Part shown: positions 10,939 through 21,400 of the stretch, one piece after another | Position numbering within the stretch: position 1 is the stretch's first letter | Layout of the letters: each line of letters starts with the position of its first letter | Assembly (NCBI GenBank): GCA_036346355.1 | Contig: CM070577.1 | Location: 15,499,666-15,563,665 of the forward strand | Reading direction: 5' to 3' | Length of the DNA stretch: 64,000 nucleotides | Origin: Rhipidocladum racemiflorum | Taxonomy: Eukaryota > Streptophyta > Magnoliopsida > Poales > Poaceae | Notes under the pieces: generated by a model | The model's input: only the letters and a program-made list of their open reading frames with translations | Told to the model about the DNA's origin: nothing | The model's database searches: none | Translations under genes and position numbers: made by a program

Positions 10939-12530
10939 CTAAGTTCTTTTGAAGCTGTAATCCTTAGTTGAGAGATATGAAGACATGGCTCTTCTAAAAT
11001 CCAGATTCATAGCGGAGCCTGCAAAAGGGGTACCTTCGGGGACCCACACATCGCCTCTGTGAGGAAGCATAATCTGTGGGTTCATGCGATCCTTGTCGGT
11101 GCTTGTTTGCTCGGATGGGGTTTCCTTCTTTTTCTTCACAAATTCAAAGAACTCCGCAACTTGCCGAGCATATCTGAAGGGACAAAAGATTAAAACCTTA
11201 AATGATGATGCAGAATTTTAGGGTACTTAAAAGTATGTCAAGGCCTTTATCACTCCTTCCTAATGTTGATATCCAGTAACTAGAACAGCATTCCAAGAGC
11301 CAAATTAAAGCAATATATGAAAACACAAAAAAAGGTGCGTAGGAGCTAGAAAAGCTGGTCGTTTAAAGATAAAAAGTGACGCTATCAACAATATAATCAG
11401 TAAAATCAAGGCTTGCAAACTCACTGTCGTTTAGCCTCTATGTCTTTGTTGAAATCAATGTCAGGTTCACAATCTAGGACCAGAGCCGGAACCTACATAG
11501 CAAAAAGCCACAGATAGACAACTGAGGTGCTTAGTACTACATCTTTTGAAGCAAACTAAGATAGGAGAATGTACCTTCTGAATACTTGAATGCATGTGAT
11601 CTCCTTCCAAGTACAAGACACGATCCCGTATTTCTGGAGGCACAGAGCCCTCCATATGTGTCGGCAGCTGACTGACTGATAATACACCAGGGCCTCCTCC
11701 TTTCGAAGGAAGTAACCAGCTCTCATGTTTCTCATGCAAACCTTGCAAGTAGTCAAGAGTAACACCACCTTCCTCTGATCTTTTCCGGAGCATCATTCTT
11801 TTGTGGCAAGTATCTGGGGTAGCTCTTAAGTAAATAAATCCATCAGGGATAAGACCTGGGAGCGATGACACAACCGGATCGAACCAGGAATCATAGATGC
11901 TGATCTCCATCTCATTCATCCAGTTAGCTTCATGAACAGCACGGACAAATACCTGGTGAACATTGTCAAAAGAATGTAGTTACACGAAAGATATTAACCA
12001 GTTGAATCAGAAGGTAACAAAAATACACTGCTCACTGCCTGAACTAGCAGTAGCAAGTAAGATAGACCTACCATCCTATCACTGAAAACACTTCTTTCCA
12101 TCAGTCTGAGAGGTTTTATCCCACCTGAAGATTCTCTTTCTTGCATGACCCTTGTCACAAACACATAGTTTTGGAAAGTGTAAGCATACCTATGTGGCTC
12201 GGCGTAGAAGGCATCCAATATATTGAAGTGATCAGGGCCAACATCCTGCCACTTAGCAATAGGTTCAGGCACTATTTCTACAAGATCACGTAGTTCAATA
12301 GTCTCATTAGCTATTCTTTGCAGGAAGGTGGTCTTCCCGACACTAATATTCCCTTCCACACAAAAGGTCAGCCTCTTCTTCTGAGAAGTCTTAGATGAGT
12401 CTGTATCCTTTAGCTCCTCATCAACACTCTCTTTAATGAATGAAGTGATACTCTCAGCATGGTTCTTATGTATGATGCCAACTGAGCTCTGTAAGAACTC
12501 AACCATCTTCTCACTAGACTTGCCAAAGAA
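10939..12530 (-). CDS. dNK: dNK exons 2-5 (kinase domain)
   Basis: Exon 2 (12072-12530, after a TGCAG acceptor) carries the linker and P-loop through ERSVFSDRM. Exon 3 (11575-11952) runs VFVRAVHEANWMNEM to HSSIQK. Exon 4 (11425-11492) is VPALVLDCEPDIDF to AKR. Exon 5 (10939-11173) ends in TKDYSFKRT and TAG. Introns are 119, 82 and 251 bp. Exons 2, 3 and 4 begin in phase 0, and exon 4-5 splits a Gln codon. Confidence 0.93.
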
Positions 12531-15500
12531 CTGCACATGCACGTAAATTGTCAGCAAAAGATGAGAGAACAGAACATTTACACAATAATGTAACTACAAC
12601 AAACAAATGAATAGAGTGGCAGGAAGCTGTACTATCGTCAAACAGTTTGCTAACCTCTCGCGTGACTTAAGTATAAAGTCTATCCCAAAATGGAAGAAAT
12701 AAAACTTGCTTCTCAGAACACAGAAGGACATGTGACATAATCAATCTGCAGTTCTGATTTTTCTGGGCATCAAGTCCGAAACAACACAAACAAAAAGCAT
12801 CAGAGTTCTCCCGTATATTGCAATCATAATATGATGAGGTTTATGTCAACTGGCATTAGAATAAATGCAGATGGCAGACAATGCAAAAGAGCATCACACT
12901 TGTGTACATCCCACACAATCTTCAGGGGATATTTATAATTCAGAAAATTCCATCATAGCAAAAGTTTCTTCCAGGTACCAATTAATACCACAAACAAAGC
13001 CCGGTTCCAATCTATAGCACACGGGTGATGCAATCTTTCATCTATAGCACACCTGTTAGCTCTTGGCTAACGATGTCAAAAAAGGACAGAGATGCCCTTA
13101 CTCGTTTGCGCACTCCCCATTTACGCGTCCCGTGGGGGGTCTCTCCCATTCGCCAGCCTCACCTCCTCTCTCCGATTTCCCTTTTCCATGAGGAACCCTA
13201 GCCCACGCCGCTGGTGAGTGAGGGAAGGATGTCGCCATGTTGGCCTCGCAATGCACCTCCATGCGGTCCACATCCAAGCGGTCCTCCTCCAATGTGAAGC
13301 CATCTGGGTCTCAAGTGTAACATCCTCCTCAGCACGAGATCCACTTCTCCCATTGATCGATTGCCCAAAGTGCCGGCCGGGTGGAGATTAAGAGGTATGA
13401 GTCAAATAGTGTTGCAAATCTGTGAAGTGTACTATAAGTGACCAAAGAATTCTGATGCAAGCTGACTTACTTAGGGTGCGTTTGGTTCATGGGATGAGGT
13501 TGAATGGGATGGGATGGTCCTGTACCATTTGGTTCCATTATTTTGAGTGAATAAAATGGTTCAGCATCTAGAGGGAATATTCCTTAAATTTGTATCACTT
13601 GATTCAGGATGGGATGGTTCCATTCGAGCAACCAAACGCATTGATGATTTTTTTCTTGAACCATCTCATAAATGTACCACTTGGTACAGGCAACTAAACG
13701 CACTATTAATTTCCCTTTGATTTTGTTCTTCTCTTTTGATGTGGTTGGTACCAATTGGAGGGTATGTTGTGTGCAGCAATATGCACGTTGCAATTTTTAT
13801 TTTTGGGAGGAAGATTACAAACAATACCTTGTTGATTGTGGGTTGTTGGTGTTGCACAAGGGCAATAGCGAGGACTACCTGAACGAGGATGCCAATGCAG
13901 ATGGAGGTAACATGGCCGAGATTGCTCACGTAGTTTACGGATTGAACGAGCAAAATTCTGGTATGAGCAATGCAGTTTTCGAGATCAAGGATGAATTGAA
14001 GAAGCAGACAGTAATCATAAAGTTGGTTGCGTTTTGCTTTGCCCCATTCTTTGCATTACTCCTAGGCATGCTTCTTGTGCTGGTCGCCAAGTAGTAGTGC
14101 TGATGTGTGTTGGGTTGAGCTAGTGGTCAATGCATGGGCTATGTGTTTTGTGAAATCTTCTCAATGTATGAGCTATCAATGGTCAATGTTGCAACAATGC
14201 TCTATGTGATTTAAGGTTCCAATGAATGAACCACAAAAGGTACAAGTTACATAACCATGCTGACTAATAAACCATTTAACTCATTAACATGTTGCTAAGG
14301 TTTCTGCTAAGGTTCCTCTTCTTGTTTGGAGCAGTGGAGCTGGTAGATCATCACCAGAGAGCAAAGGCACTTCTTGGGCCAACTAATGTTAGCTATCTGG
14401 TTCTAAGCCCACTGGAAATGCTCCTTAATCTCATTAATCAGCACAATCATGGAAAATGTTCCACGAAGAGCACTGGTGACCCATCTTTCCCCTCTGCAGT
14501 ACGTCTTCGCACTATCCTTGTGTACATACGATTGCATTTGAATGTTAATGCGATAAGTCGTATCAGCCTGTCAGGATCCACTTTGTAACAACAATATTCA
14601 TTTAACTTCCAAATAACAGTAAACGGTTAACGAACAGCCACGCCACCTTTTAGTGTTTAGACGGTAAGCAGCCTTGTAAACAGTTTTACAATTTAAAATT
14701 CAAAGATTATATATATATTTTTGGCATGCTCCTTTATATGTGCATATATGAAGCTATTTGCAAAATAGGCTAAAAACTATGTACTCCCTTGCAATTTTTT
14801 CATGCGATTCACATTGGAATATCTTATAAATAGTATATGAGTGTACCTGTTATGTGCAGCAGGCCCAAGATGGCCTAGATGGGTCATGAACAGTAACCAC
14901 GGTACTATAGCAGCGAAATAGGTACATCCTATTATTTAGGGATTAGTTTCCTTTCTTAGCATCCAAGTTGTCTTTCTTAGAGTCCAAGTCAATCTTTTCT
15001 TAGAGTAAGTCTCTACTCCCTGTAAAAGAGAACATCATGTACCTTTCTATGGCGTCCAGGCAATGAAGTAAATTTGAGATCTGATCTCATAGGCGGTTGC
15101 TCCGATTAATAGCCTAAGCGCTAGCTTCGATAACAGCTCGTCTAGTCCGCGTTAAGGGCCCTATCCTATCCCCATTGCGTGCGCAAGTTGTGCACGTAAC
15201 AATTTGGTATCAGAGCCGCTCGACTCTGGGTCAATGGCGAATCCGTTGGAGGACCGTGTTACAGCCCTAGAAACGGAGGTAAAAGAGATGAAGGCAATGA
15301 TGGCAGACATGATGAGGATCTTGAAGGGAAAAGGGGCAGCTCCAGAGCCGGAAGTCGAGGCTGCTCAGGAATCGGCAGATGCAAATCTCGAAGCCACCAA
15401 CGACGAAGACAGAAGGAAATTAAGGAAGAGCGGCGAGATGAGCTGGACGCGCCCCGGGGGAGATCGCGGCGAGATAACGCTCGGCCGGCGTCGAGATCAA

Positions 15501-18500
15501 GGCGTTTGGTCCTACGTCGCACCACGTCTTCCTCCATGTCGAGCGCAGACTAGGCGACCGCGACATCGGCATCTTCATCCTCATCGGCAAATGGGTTGTG
15601 GGCATGCTAGGCCCCCACGGCTACATCAAGCTCATGCTGATGCGCTTCATCTTCAACGTTGGCATTGAATTATCGGGCGTCTACACGTCAGCCTACACCA
15701 TCGAGATTTCCCAGACTTCAACCTTGAGGACAAGGTTGATTTCGAGAGGGCGGTAATGTTATGTGCAGCATGCCCAAGATGGCCTAAATGGGTCATGAAC
15801 AGTAACCACGGTACTGTAGCAGCAAATTAGGTAGATCCTATTATTTAGGGATTAGTTTCCTTTCTTAGTATCCAAGTTGTCTTTCTTAGAGTCCAAGTCA
15901 ATCCTTTCTTAGAGTCTAAGTCAATCCTTTCTTAGAGTCTAAGTCTCTACTCCCTATAAAAGGGAACATCATGTACCTTTCTATGGCGTCCAAGCAATGA
16001 AGTAAATTTGAGATATGATCTCATAGGCGGTGGCTCCGATTAATAGCCTAGGCGCTAGCTTCGATAACAGCTCGTCTAGTCCACGTTAAGGGCCCTATCC
16101 TATCCCCGTTGCGTGCGCAAGTTGTGCACGTAATAGTACCCAATGTGATAAAGTAGTATTTTAACTTCTAAATAGCAGGATCCACCTTGTAACAACAATA
16201 TTCATTTAACTTCTAAATAACAGTAAACGGTTAACGAATGGCCACGCCACCTTTTAGTGTTTAGACGATAAGCGGCCTTGTAAACGGTTTTACTATTTAA
16301 AATTCAAAGATTATATATATATATATATATATACACATATATATATTTGACATGCTCCTTTTTATGTACGTATATGAAGGTATTTGCAAAATAGGCTAAA
16401 TATTATAAATAGTATATAAGTGTACCCAATGTGAAGTATTTTATATTCGTTTAGGTGGTATTTCAGAGGTGGGATTAACTACTCCCGGGAGTAGAATGTA
16501 TTTTTCGTACATATAGGTGTGTGTGTGATTGCAGCAACAAAATAAGCATCTAGTTCATCTTTCATGCATAAAGAATGGAACTACCAAGCTATCAACAATT
16601 GTCCATAGCAGTGACATAAAGAAAAAAGATGACATAATGTGAAAGTAATTAAAGAATCATAATTGAATGAATAAACAACTCGTGGCAATGAAAAGCAAAT
16701 CCACCATTCATCCCATGTATGTCATAATGTTCTATGTCATATGACAATCTTGCAACTTTACCCAAATAAACAACATGATAAAACGGGTCTATTAAACATT
16801 ACTGACCGTTAAACCAAATAAACGGCCCGATAAAATGAACAAACCTTGAAATGTCCATAATCGTAACGGGCAGAGGACCTTTACCTATGATGCACGGACA
16901 CGGATACATCGATACGACACGATACCGACACAGAATTCACCATTTTTCCAAAAATACCGACACGGTTATATATATTTAAATAATAATAATAATATACATA
17001 TGTATTATTCTCCATTTTTCTGCGTGCTTGTCAAACTAAAATAATGTAAAACGTAAACTAGGAATATGTACCTTAGCCTTTGCAATTTCACTTTTAAGCT
17101 GAGCAAGAATAGGTACCGTCACCTTAGGATATATCTATCAATCGCCATTAGTAATATTTAGCAACTGCACTTTGACTCCAAAGTAGTTACTAGTACCAAC
17201 ATATTTGCAATACTTATATCTCCATTTCACATTTCTTCTAGAGGGACCACCCTTATCTAGAACGTCAATATGGTTCCACAATGGAGCCTTGATGTTGGTG
17301 TTTTGCTCCTCTTAGGTGACTAGAGTTACCCTTTAAGTTGCTGAGCTGGGCCGGGCTGTTTCATCATGTGTTGGATACGTTTCGTAAAGTGTTGAAGCTA
17401 TGTCGAACATTAAAATTATTTATTTTGGCTATCTCATTGTCCAATACGTGAGCGATACATGTCGAGTGGCGTGTCAGTGTCATCCGTGTTGGACACGTGT
17501 CGGACACCGATACGGCACCAAACCAACGTGTCGGTGCTACAGAGACCTTTACCATTTTAACGGGCATTTACAAGGCCTTAACGGTTGTCATTTAGAACAC
17601 TAGTGTTCATATCTACAGTTAGCACAATCGCCCTACGTCAAAAGGCTACCTCACCCACGGATATATGGCGGCAACTTCATCTCCCAAATCCTAGATCTAA
17701 CATGCGTATTGGAGATTGAGAATTTTGGAGAACTTACCCACTAGGGTCTTCACTTCGATTTGTCATCCTCCACATTCTAGTGTACCCCTGTCAATCTCAC
17801 ATTTGCCTAATAGCCAACAAAGGCTTAGGGTTTAGAAGAACACGAACTACACTGCAGATCTAGGGGAAAGGACACCAAGATGGAATCCAAAGCTACATCC
17901 GCATACCAAGATCCCATAGGTCACGAGTTTGCAACCTGCTGCCAAACTTGTCTGCCACAGCCACCAAGCTTTTCTGCCGTCGCAGTCACAAGAATAGGAG
18001 CAACAAGAGAGAGTGCCGATGGCGAGACCAAAACACAGTTGGGTCGGACCATGTAGACATGGCCCAAAGGGCGTTTTCATCCGATCAGGCCTTACATTCC
18101 AAAATAAAACAAATAATTGACGAAAAAGGCTAACAAGAGTTGACAGATATGCTATAGATGGAAGAATTCTGTGTGCTATAGATTGGAACCAAGCTTTGTT
18201 TGTGGAATTAATTGGTACCGGGAAGAAACTTGTGCTACAGATGAAGTTGTCTCTTTATCATTTTGGCTATGGGAATTAAAAAAAATTAAGTGACGTGAAA
18301 TTTTGTGAAAATGTATAGTAGTTAATGGTCAGTTTTGGAGTACAATTTTTTCCTCGTGTCACAAGAACATCCGTGCATGTTGAATAATCCAATTAAGTGT
18401 TTACATTCTATATATGCCTTCAGTAGTCTGTTATTATACCGTTATATGTATTTTAAGTGGATAGTATTGCATTTCAAGCTAGTACAACCACCACATACCC

Positions 18501-19838
18501 TGTAAAAGGTGATAGCATTGTCTCACTTAAGATTCCAAAAGCAATACAAACTTAAATAGCAGATCAGAGCTGGCACTCCTTTCCATGTGCCTTTGTGTTT
18601 CATACAACCTTTACTAGCTGAGCCCTGCCCCTCTGTATTCTGTAACACTAAATGATTTGCTTGAAAATTTATCCACTGTTAGTATCACGCAGAAAGGCTA
18701 TTATAAAATTTAACTTTCACCATAGCATCTACCAACACTTGAATAGAGTATATGAGTATACATGCACAACATGATATTCCAATTCTTGTCTTGTACGCAC
18801 AAAATAATAGACAACATGAGCCATAACATGGACATTACAACTTAGGACCTGTTTGTTTTTGCTTTGGATTCTCTAAAAGCTGATTCTGAATTGTGGTTGT
18901 AAAGAAGCTGATTCTCCAAAAGCTGGAATCCAAAAGAACATATGAAGTGGATTGTAGATTCTAGTGTATATGGGTAGGCTAGATTGTGAGAATCGATTCC
19001 TGAAATCAGGCTGTTTATTTTTTATTCAGCTTTTGGGGCTAGAATCCATAATCAAAAGCTTAAACAGGCCCTTACAAGCCCTACATGGGAGTTATTAACC
19101 GATACTGAAAACTCAAGGTGAGCACATGTATGTATTATGTAATTTAATCCTTTTTAGGCTGATAGATACTAGTTTAACGAGTTCAATGTCGATGAATGAA
19201 GAGTTATATGCACGCCTTGGGGCGTTACAGGTGCACTTTTTACTTAGCATTACCACCAGGGCACCAATCCAACTATACGGATTACTCCTATATCTCACGC
19301 GCTGAGCTATGTCTAGAACCAAAACCCTACTCCTACCTTGCATACTTCACACACACACACACACACACACAAACAGCAAATAACCAAAATTTCTCCAGAT
19401 AAACACACGCACCTTATCCCTGTAGAGCTGCTTGAGCTGCGCGACGCCCTCGAACCCGTTGTCCATGAGCTTCCTCAGGTTGCGCGGCCCGACCCCGGGA
19501 ATGGCCAGGAGCTCCCCGCTCCCCACCGCCGCATTATCGCCCCTCAGCCTTCTCTCCGCCGCCGCGCGGCCGCCGCCTCCCCTCCGCTTCTCCTCCTCGG
19601 CCTCGTCATCACCGTGTCCCGTGGCCTCGACGGAGCAGAAGAGCGCCCTCCTCGCTCCCCCTCCGCAGCCGCTGCAGCGCAGCCACGGCGGGGGCCGGGG
19701 GCCCTGGCGCGCGGCGAGGAGCGCGGGGTAGCCGAGCCGGAGGGTGGGCATAGAGGACGAGAGCAGTAGTGGCGCCGTGGCGGCGGCGTCAACGAAGGCG
19801 GCTGCGGCCGCGCGGGGGAGGAGCGAGAGCCTGTGCAT
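10939..19838 (-). CDS. dNK: Deoxynucleoside kinase with an N-terminal HhH-like segment
   Basis: Five exons, complement of 10939-11173, 11425-11492, 11575-11952, 12072-12530 and 19413-19838, join without a stop into 521 residues. The enzyme phosphorylates deoxynucleosides with ATP in nucleotide salvage. Seen in the protein: P-loop GNISVGKTT at about 202-210, ERS motif at about 287-289, EPIAKWQDVG substrate-side segment, and an Arg-rich lid near 'ATPDTCHKRMMLRKR'. The first 142 residues start with an Ala/Pro-rich, transit-peptide-like stretch and end with IPGVGPRNLRKL, a helix-hairpin-helix-like motif, then LKQLYRDK at the splice. All introns are GT-AG. The ATG at 19838 opens the only frame that feeds the kinase. 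This layout is that of plant dNK (Arabidopsis At1g72040 type). It looks intact; plastid or mitochondrial targeting is inference. Confidence 0.93.
13213..14094 (+). pseudogene. GRF zinc-finger gene fragment carried in the intronic element
   Basis: A first exon-like piece (about 13320-13393) encodes LLPLIDCPKCRPGG, the usual start of small plant GRF-finger proteins. After an interruption holding a MITE, an acceptor TGTGTGCAG at about 13778 opens QYARCNFYFWEEDYKQYL, the second half of the finger, then an acidic linker, a short coiled coil (FEIKDELKKQ) and a C-terminal membrane segment (LVAFCFAPFFALLLGMLLVL) ending at 14094. Known members are finger plus coiled coil plus one transmembrane helix. 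The middle of the finger is missing or lost in the intron, and the reading frame stops after RPGGD, so it is a fragment. Confidence 0.6.
13474..13705. mobile_element. Tourist-like MITE
   Basis: Ends GGGTGCGTTTGGTT and AACTAAACGCACTA, flanked by TTA on both sides (13471-13473 and 13706-13708). An internal AACCAAACGCA at 13630-13640 is a perfect 11-bp inverse of the left end, so a shorter 13477-13640 element is the alternative. About 232 bp, no coding capacity. It interrupts the intron of the GRF fragment. Confidence 0.55.
14848..15201 (+). repeat. 5' LTR of TRIM-like element
   Basis: 354 bp, TGTTATG...CGTAACA. It is 25 bp shorter than the 3' LTR because it has one fewer copy of the CTTAGAGTCTAAGTC repeat. 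Confidence 0.9.
15757..16135 (+). repeat. 3' LTR of TRIM-like element
   Basis: 379 bp, TGTTATG...CGTAATA, preceded by a purine-rich GAGAGGGCGG tract. The terminal CA is mutated to TA. Confidence 0.9.
16888..17545. mobile_element. TIR element of unknown superfamily
   Basis: The left end CTATGATGCACGGACACGGA and the right end CCAACGTGTCGGTGCTACAG are imperfect inverted repeats, backed by inner inverted GTGTCGG/CCGACAC motifs. About 650 bp, AT-rich middle with an (AAT)n run near 16980, no coding capacity. The ends resemble widespread grass repeats with GTGTCGGTGC termini. No target duplication is certain. Confidence 0.5.
17546..18112. other. Unassigned tract inside the long-TIR element
   Basis: More GC than its surroundings with CCTAGATCTAAC, AAACCCTAAGCC on the minus strand and a 77-codon minus-strand ORF (17847-18080). 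It looks like the leader of a captured gene on the minus strand, but no family is recognised. Confidence 0.3.
18248..18844. other. Ordinary intron sequence
   Basis: AT-rich, no repeat, hairpin or coding signal that I can support. Confidence 0.5.
18845..19071. mobile_element. Tourist MITE
   Basis: GGACCTGTTTGTTT at the left and AAACAGGCCC at the right are inverted; TTA flanks both ends (18842-18844, 19072-19074), the PIF/Harbinger target. 227 bp, foldback interior (AAAGCTGATTCT / AGAATCCATAATC). Confidence 0.85.
19349..19371. repeat. (CA)n microsatellite beside the exon 1 donor
   Basis: About 12 CA units, 42 bp into intron 1 on the transcribed minus strand, where it reads (GT)n. Confidence 0.95.
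19413..19838 (-). CDS. dNK: dNK exon 1 (targeting segment and HhH-like motif)
   Basis: 142 codons, very GC-rich, with runs of Ala, Gly and Arg. The donor AAG|GTGCGT at 19413/19412 joins in phase 0 to exon 2 (FFGKSSEKMVEFLQ), restoring the continuous sequence known for plant dNK proteins. Reading past the donor gives only CA-repeat-encoded residues. Confidence 0.9.
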
Positions 19839-20282
19839 CAGCGGCGGCGGCGGCGGCGAAGGAGGAGGCGAGGCTCATCAACGGGGCTAGGGTTTGGGGA
19901 GGGTTTTGGTTTGGAGTTATCCCTTGCCTTGTGAGCTGTGCTGCGTGCCTGCGTCGTCGGGAAGTGGGTGGGGAGGAGGCCGAGGCAGCAGTGCGGTGGA
20001 CTGGTGAGTCCACGACTCCACGGGGAGCGGTGCACTGGTGACTGAGTGATGGGCCCACCCGTGTGGACCACGGGCGATCGAATTGTTTACGCGGCGATGG
20101 TGAGCTTGTCGCTGCATTGCCGCCGCGGTTTCGGGAGCGTGCCAGTGGACCCGGTGTATGGACGATTGGGGCAATGCCTGGTGGGAAGGAGATGCGCCGT
20201 CTCATCTGACGTGGATATACGAGCTTTCCAACCCCAACCACGTGGCTAGTGTTTCCTTCGTACTGTCGCACTCCCTCCGTTC
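19839..20282 (-). promoter_or_regulatory. Probable 5' UTR and proximal promoter of dNK
   Basis: The 440 bp upstream of the start codon are GC-rich with CpG dinucleotides and no repeat. I see no good TATA box on the minus strand, consistent with a TATA-less housekeeping promoter. Overlapping ORFs on both strands are composition artefacts. Confidence 0.4.
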
Positions 20283-20489
20283 GATCTCCAATCATATTCC
20301 CTTCATTTCAACAGATTTCTTTTAAAGGGAATTGTACAGGAAATGAGAGAGAATTCCTTGCTAGAGGGAATGAGAGAGAGAATCCCTTCACGAAAGGAAT
20401 GCTGAAGGGAATCCGTTGGAGCGCTGAAGGAATGAGAATCCCTTCGCGAAGGGAAAAGGAGAGGGGAAGGGACACAGTTGGAGATGGTC
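20283..20489. mobile_element. Palindromic MITE with TAA target, copy 1 (left end decayed)
   Basis: Right end GTTGGAGATGGTC then TAA. The interior is a chain of AGGGAATCC/GGATTCTCTC palindromes shared with 55906-56149 and 58106-58343. It sits 445 bp upstream of dNK. Confidence 0.6.
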
Positions 20490-20720
20490 TAAGAGCAGTT
20501 CCAATGCAGTTTCTTATATCGTTTCTATTCATACCACATGGGACAGATAGCTAGGTGGAATGAAATTAATTAAGAGAGAGGGTATCAGCGTTTCTACAAG
20601 AAGAAACGTTACGTACTTAAAAACCAAAGTCCATGAAACGATCAAGAAACGGAAAAGTCTGCGTTGGAGCTTCTGCGTTTCTAATTTGCAGGACCCACAA
20701 CATTAAAATCCCACAGCATC
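20490..20720. mobile_element. Second MITE-like foldback, family unknown
   Basis: AGAGCAGTTCCAATGCAGTTTC at the left is mirrored by GCGTTGGAGCTTCTGCG at the right, with GAAACG/CGTTTC motifs inside. No clear target duplication. Confidence 0.4.
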
Positions 20721-20734
20721 CGCGTTTGAGTGTC

Positions 20735-20735
<1 letters not shown>

Positions 20736-20767
<32 letters not shown>
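20736..20767. repeat. (GA)n microsatellite
   Basis: About 16 GA units after TGTCTA. Confidence 0.95.
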
Positions 20768-20771
<4 letters not shown>

Positions 20772-20993
20772 TTGATGGATGGATATTTAATGAGGATACC
20801 CACCGAAGAAACTATGTACTGTAAACACTGTATCAATTTTTATTTCAGGCTGGTGTGGATGTCCATAGAAACGAGTTTAGGAAACGTGCACTGTGAGTGC
20901 CCTAAGTGCTATAATATGGATAGAATCCGCATCCCGGGGACAAGGACTCTATCCATGGTGGGTGAATCTGAATTAATTTTCAAGGATCCTCCA

Positions 20994-21354
20994 CTATATA
21001 TATATATATATATATATATAGGAAAATGGTTCCATACCCCTGGGAGTACGTACTCCTACTCTCAATATACCGCATAAATGATGTTGCTATACCTCTTTAT
21101 CCTTTTAAGTATACTCTAATACTGATTATAAGATACTTCAAAGTGAATTCTACGAAAAATTTCATTAAAGTCCACCCTTTATAGCATAATTTGTTTATAT
21201 ACTCTTTTTACATATGAAAAAGAGTATATAGCTAAAAAATAAAGGGCTCTGATCAATTTTTTTGAACAATATCGCATTGTAGTATCTTAGAATTATTATT
21301 AGAGTATACTGAAAGTGATAAAGGAGTATAACGTATTCGTTTAAGTGATAAAGG

Positions 21355-21400
<46 letters not shown>

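Larger units (their letters stand above)
14848..16135 (+). mobile_element. TRIM-like non-autonomous LTR element
   Basis: Two LTRs (14848-15201 and 15757-16135, about 95% alike by eye) begin TGTTATGTGCAGC and end GCACGTAACA or GCACGTAATA. The target duplication GTACC is perfect at 14843-14847 and 16136-16140. The PBS TGGTATCAGAGC (15205-15216) fits initiator-Met tRNA. Only 555 bp lie between LTRs. An open frame there starts MANPLEDRVTALETEVKEMK, a coiled coil with a gag-like flavour, then turns Arg-rich; no pol. It would depend on enzymes of another element. Confidence 0.9.
14574..16437 (+). repeat. Direct duplication of about 265 bp flanking the TRIM-like element
   Basis: 14574-14842 and 16177-16437 both run GGATCCAC(T/C)TTGTAACAACA, AGTAAACGGTTAACGAA, CCACGCCACCTTTTAGTG, a TATATA tract and TTTGCAAAATAGGCTAAA to AGTATATgAGTGTACC. 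The second copy continues into ACTACTCCCGGGAGTAGA (about 16480), the terminal motif of the MITE family at 21.0-21.8 kb, so the duplicated unit probably belongs to that family. Confidence 0.8.
12949..18247. mobile_element. Long-TIR (MULE-like) element in dNK intron 1
   Basis: Terminal inverted repeats of about 130 bp at 12949-13078 and 18113-18247 share, in order, AGTTTCTTCC(A/C)GGTACC, ACAAACAAAGC, GGTTCCAATCTATAGCACAC and CATCTATAGCA. Long TIRs with little coding capacity fit a non-autonomous MULE. A clear 9-bp target duplication was not found, so exact ends are uncertain by several bases. Inside lie a GRF gene fragment, a MITE, the TRIM-like LTR element, another TIR element and a tract of unknown origin (17546-18112). 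No transposase is seen. Confidence 0.75.
12531..19412 (-). other. dNK intron 1 (6,882 bp) filled with nested elements
   Basis: GT at 19412-19411 and AG at 12532-12531 bound it. Going from the acceptor: about 400 bp of ordinary intron, then the long-TIR element 12949-18247 with its own insertions, then 18248-18844 in which I see nothing, a Tourist MITE, and about 340 bp ending in a CA repeat by the donor. The intron is 27 to 84 times longer than the others in the gene. Confidence 0.85.

Noticed and set aside
12949..13078. 9-bp target duplication for the intronic long-TIR element
   Set aside because: Flanks at both ends were compared and do not match well enough to claim one.
13098..13303. Minus-strand ORFs before the GRF fragment
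   Set aside because: They overlap a + strand leader-like sequence and have no recognisable content.
17847..18080. 77-codon minus-strand Cys-rich ORF
   Set aside because: No family features, inside an element; Cys richness comes from GC-rich sequence.
19544..20295. Several long ORFs on both strands around the kinase start
   Set aside because: GC-rich composition opens all frames. Only the frame from 19838 splices into the kinase.
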